From assembly GCA_910575005.1 (NCBI GenBank), contig CAJTCL010000004.1, positions 124,001-188,000 of the forward strand: a DNA stretch of 64,000 bases, in the 5' to 3' direction. This DNA is from Lachnospiraceae bacterium (lineage in GTDB: Bacteria > Bacillota > Clostridia > Lachnospirales > Lachnospiraceae). The notes under the pieces were generated by a model. That model worked only from the letters and a program-made list of their open reading frames with translations. It was not told the origin of the DNA and made no database searches. How positions within the stretch are numbered: position 1 is the stretch's first letter; each line of letters opens with the position of its first letter. A program made the position numbers and the translations under genes. Below are positions 63,470 through 64,000 of this stretch, piece by piece.

Positions 63470-64000
63470 AAGCTTTCAAATCCCATTGACTCGAGAACAT
63501 CATACGTTTTGTCAAATTCCTTTCTTGGCGGTACAAAAATTACTATGCCGTCTCTGCCCCTTGTGAGCAATACCCGATATGTATTTTTTCTATATTGCTC
63601 TGCCATCCCTTTTGGAGAATATTCACGATGATCGAATTTTGATTTTAACTCCCAGTCTGTACCATTCCACAGAAAATCTTTTTCCCAACATACAATTGGC
63701 AGATCTATTTCTAGTCCTTGACAACCAAATTCTGTAACTGGTTTTATCAATGCACAACATGATAAGGAATCATTCACAGGAGCATTAAACCACCTTGCTG
63801 GAAATGTCCGTGTCTGTTTTGTATTATCATATGTATTATCTACGCCATATTTTGGAAGTACAAATGATTGTGAAGATGCAAGCAATCCATATCTCTTTTC
63901 CTTATCACCTTGATAATGTTCTCTACAAAATTTTTTTGCTCGCTCTATATCTCGCGTAATATATACACCATAGAGTTGTTTACAATCTTTATAAAGTTTT
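63466..64000 (-). CDS. DUF2075 (Schlafen-group-3-type helicase) protein, 5' part outside window
   Basis: The frame is open to the right edge, with at least 177 codons present and no start. The C-terminal sequence (KKFCREHYQGDKEKRYGLLA, DVVWFNAP-like RWFNAPVNDSLSCC, TEFGCQGLEID, RKNTYRVLLTRGRDGIVIF) matches the end of DUF2075 proteins, SF1-type helicases now grouped with Schlafen-type enzymes. Motif VI is TYRVLLTRGRDG. The N-terminal Walker motifs must lie outside. Coupled to a NUDIX gene downstream by a 4-nt overlap. Such helicases are often found in defence-related islands (family knowledge), but no restriction gene is seen here. Confidence 0.8.
   Translation of the reverse strand, partial: KLYKDCKQLYGVYITRDIERAKKFCREHYQGDKEKRYGLLASSQSFVLPKYGVDNTYDNTKQTRTFPARWFNAPVNDSLSCCALIKPVTEFGCQGLEIDLPIVCWEKDFLWNGTDWELKSKFDHREYSPKGMAEQYRKNTYRVLLTRGRDGIVIFVPPRKEFDKTYDVLESMGFESL

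Overview
The window looks like a low-GC Firmicute chromosome, most likely a gut Lachnospiraceae (Clostridium cluster XIVa). This is an inference from gene content and order, not a measured placement. The evidence is a Gram-positive PolC inside the classic pyrH-frr-uppS-cdsA-dxr-rseP-ispG-polC block, FeoA-FeoA-FeoB-DUF2325 with a short DtxR regulator, many secreted proteins built from Big_2, Fn3, LRR_5 and Cys-rich repeats, and AT-rich gaps between genes. Most genes lie on the minus strand. I saw no rRNA, tRNA, CRISPR array or intact transposase.

Layout. 1-5464 is the 5' part of a very large secreted GH30 endo-beta-1,6-galactanase-like enzyme that runs off the left edge. A palindromic intergenic element (5635-5810) follows, then an HSP90-like ATPase coupled to a helical partner (5817-8848). 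A secreted papain-like protease with Ig/Fn3 domains lies at 9390-12065. 12500-15300 holds an SGNH + MBOAT acyl-transfer pair that appears to be decaying: one gene is frameshifted and the other has lost its 5' end. 15360-19310 is iron and redox: rubredoxin, DUF2325, feoB, two feoA genes and dtxR, with palindromic operators lying exactly over the promoter elements. 19544-26761 holds a macrodomain-PAS fusion, an HD-GYP protein, a giant LRR surface protein and an orphan DUF4007 gene.

27011-43413 is mainly housekeeping: a small XRE regulator, rpsU, rlmH, xpt, an SCP2-like protein, polC, ispG, rseP, dxr, cdsA, uppS, frr, pyrH, a bactofilin and a polysaccharide deacetylase. Together these cover DNA replication, isoprenoid and undecaprenol supply, phospholipid precursors, ribosome recycling and envelope shape.

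44050-64000 is signalling and accessory. It holds a hybrid histidine kinase with its response regulator, a 1246-residue kinase-TIR-TM-beta-propeller protein divergent from a helical partner gene, a lipoprotein, a CHAP/ricin secreted hydrolase, two related secreted PPC-like proteins, an XRE regulator, a hemerythrin-receiver protein, a degraded OmpR-type regulator, and a NUDIX gene coupled to a DUF2075 (Schlafen-group-3-type helicase) gene that runs off the right edge.

The strongest candidate for an undescribed system is the kinase-TIR-TM-propeller locus (48171-53209). The HSP90/helical pair, the macro-PAS fusion and the NUDIX/DUF2075 pair come next. Intergenic DNA carries at least two dispersed structured repeat families.
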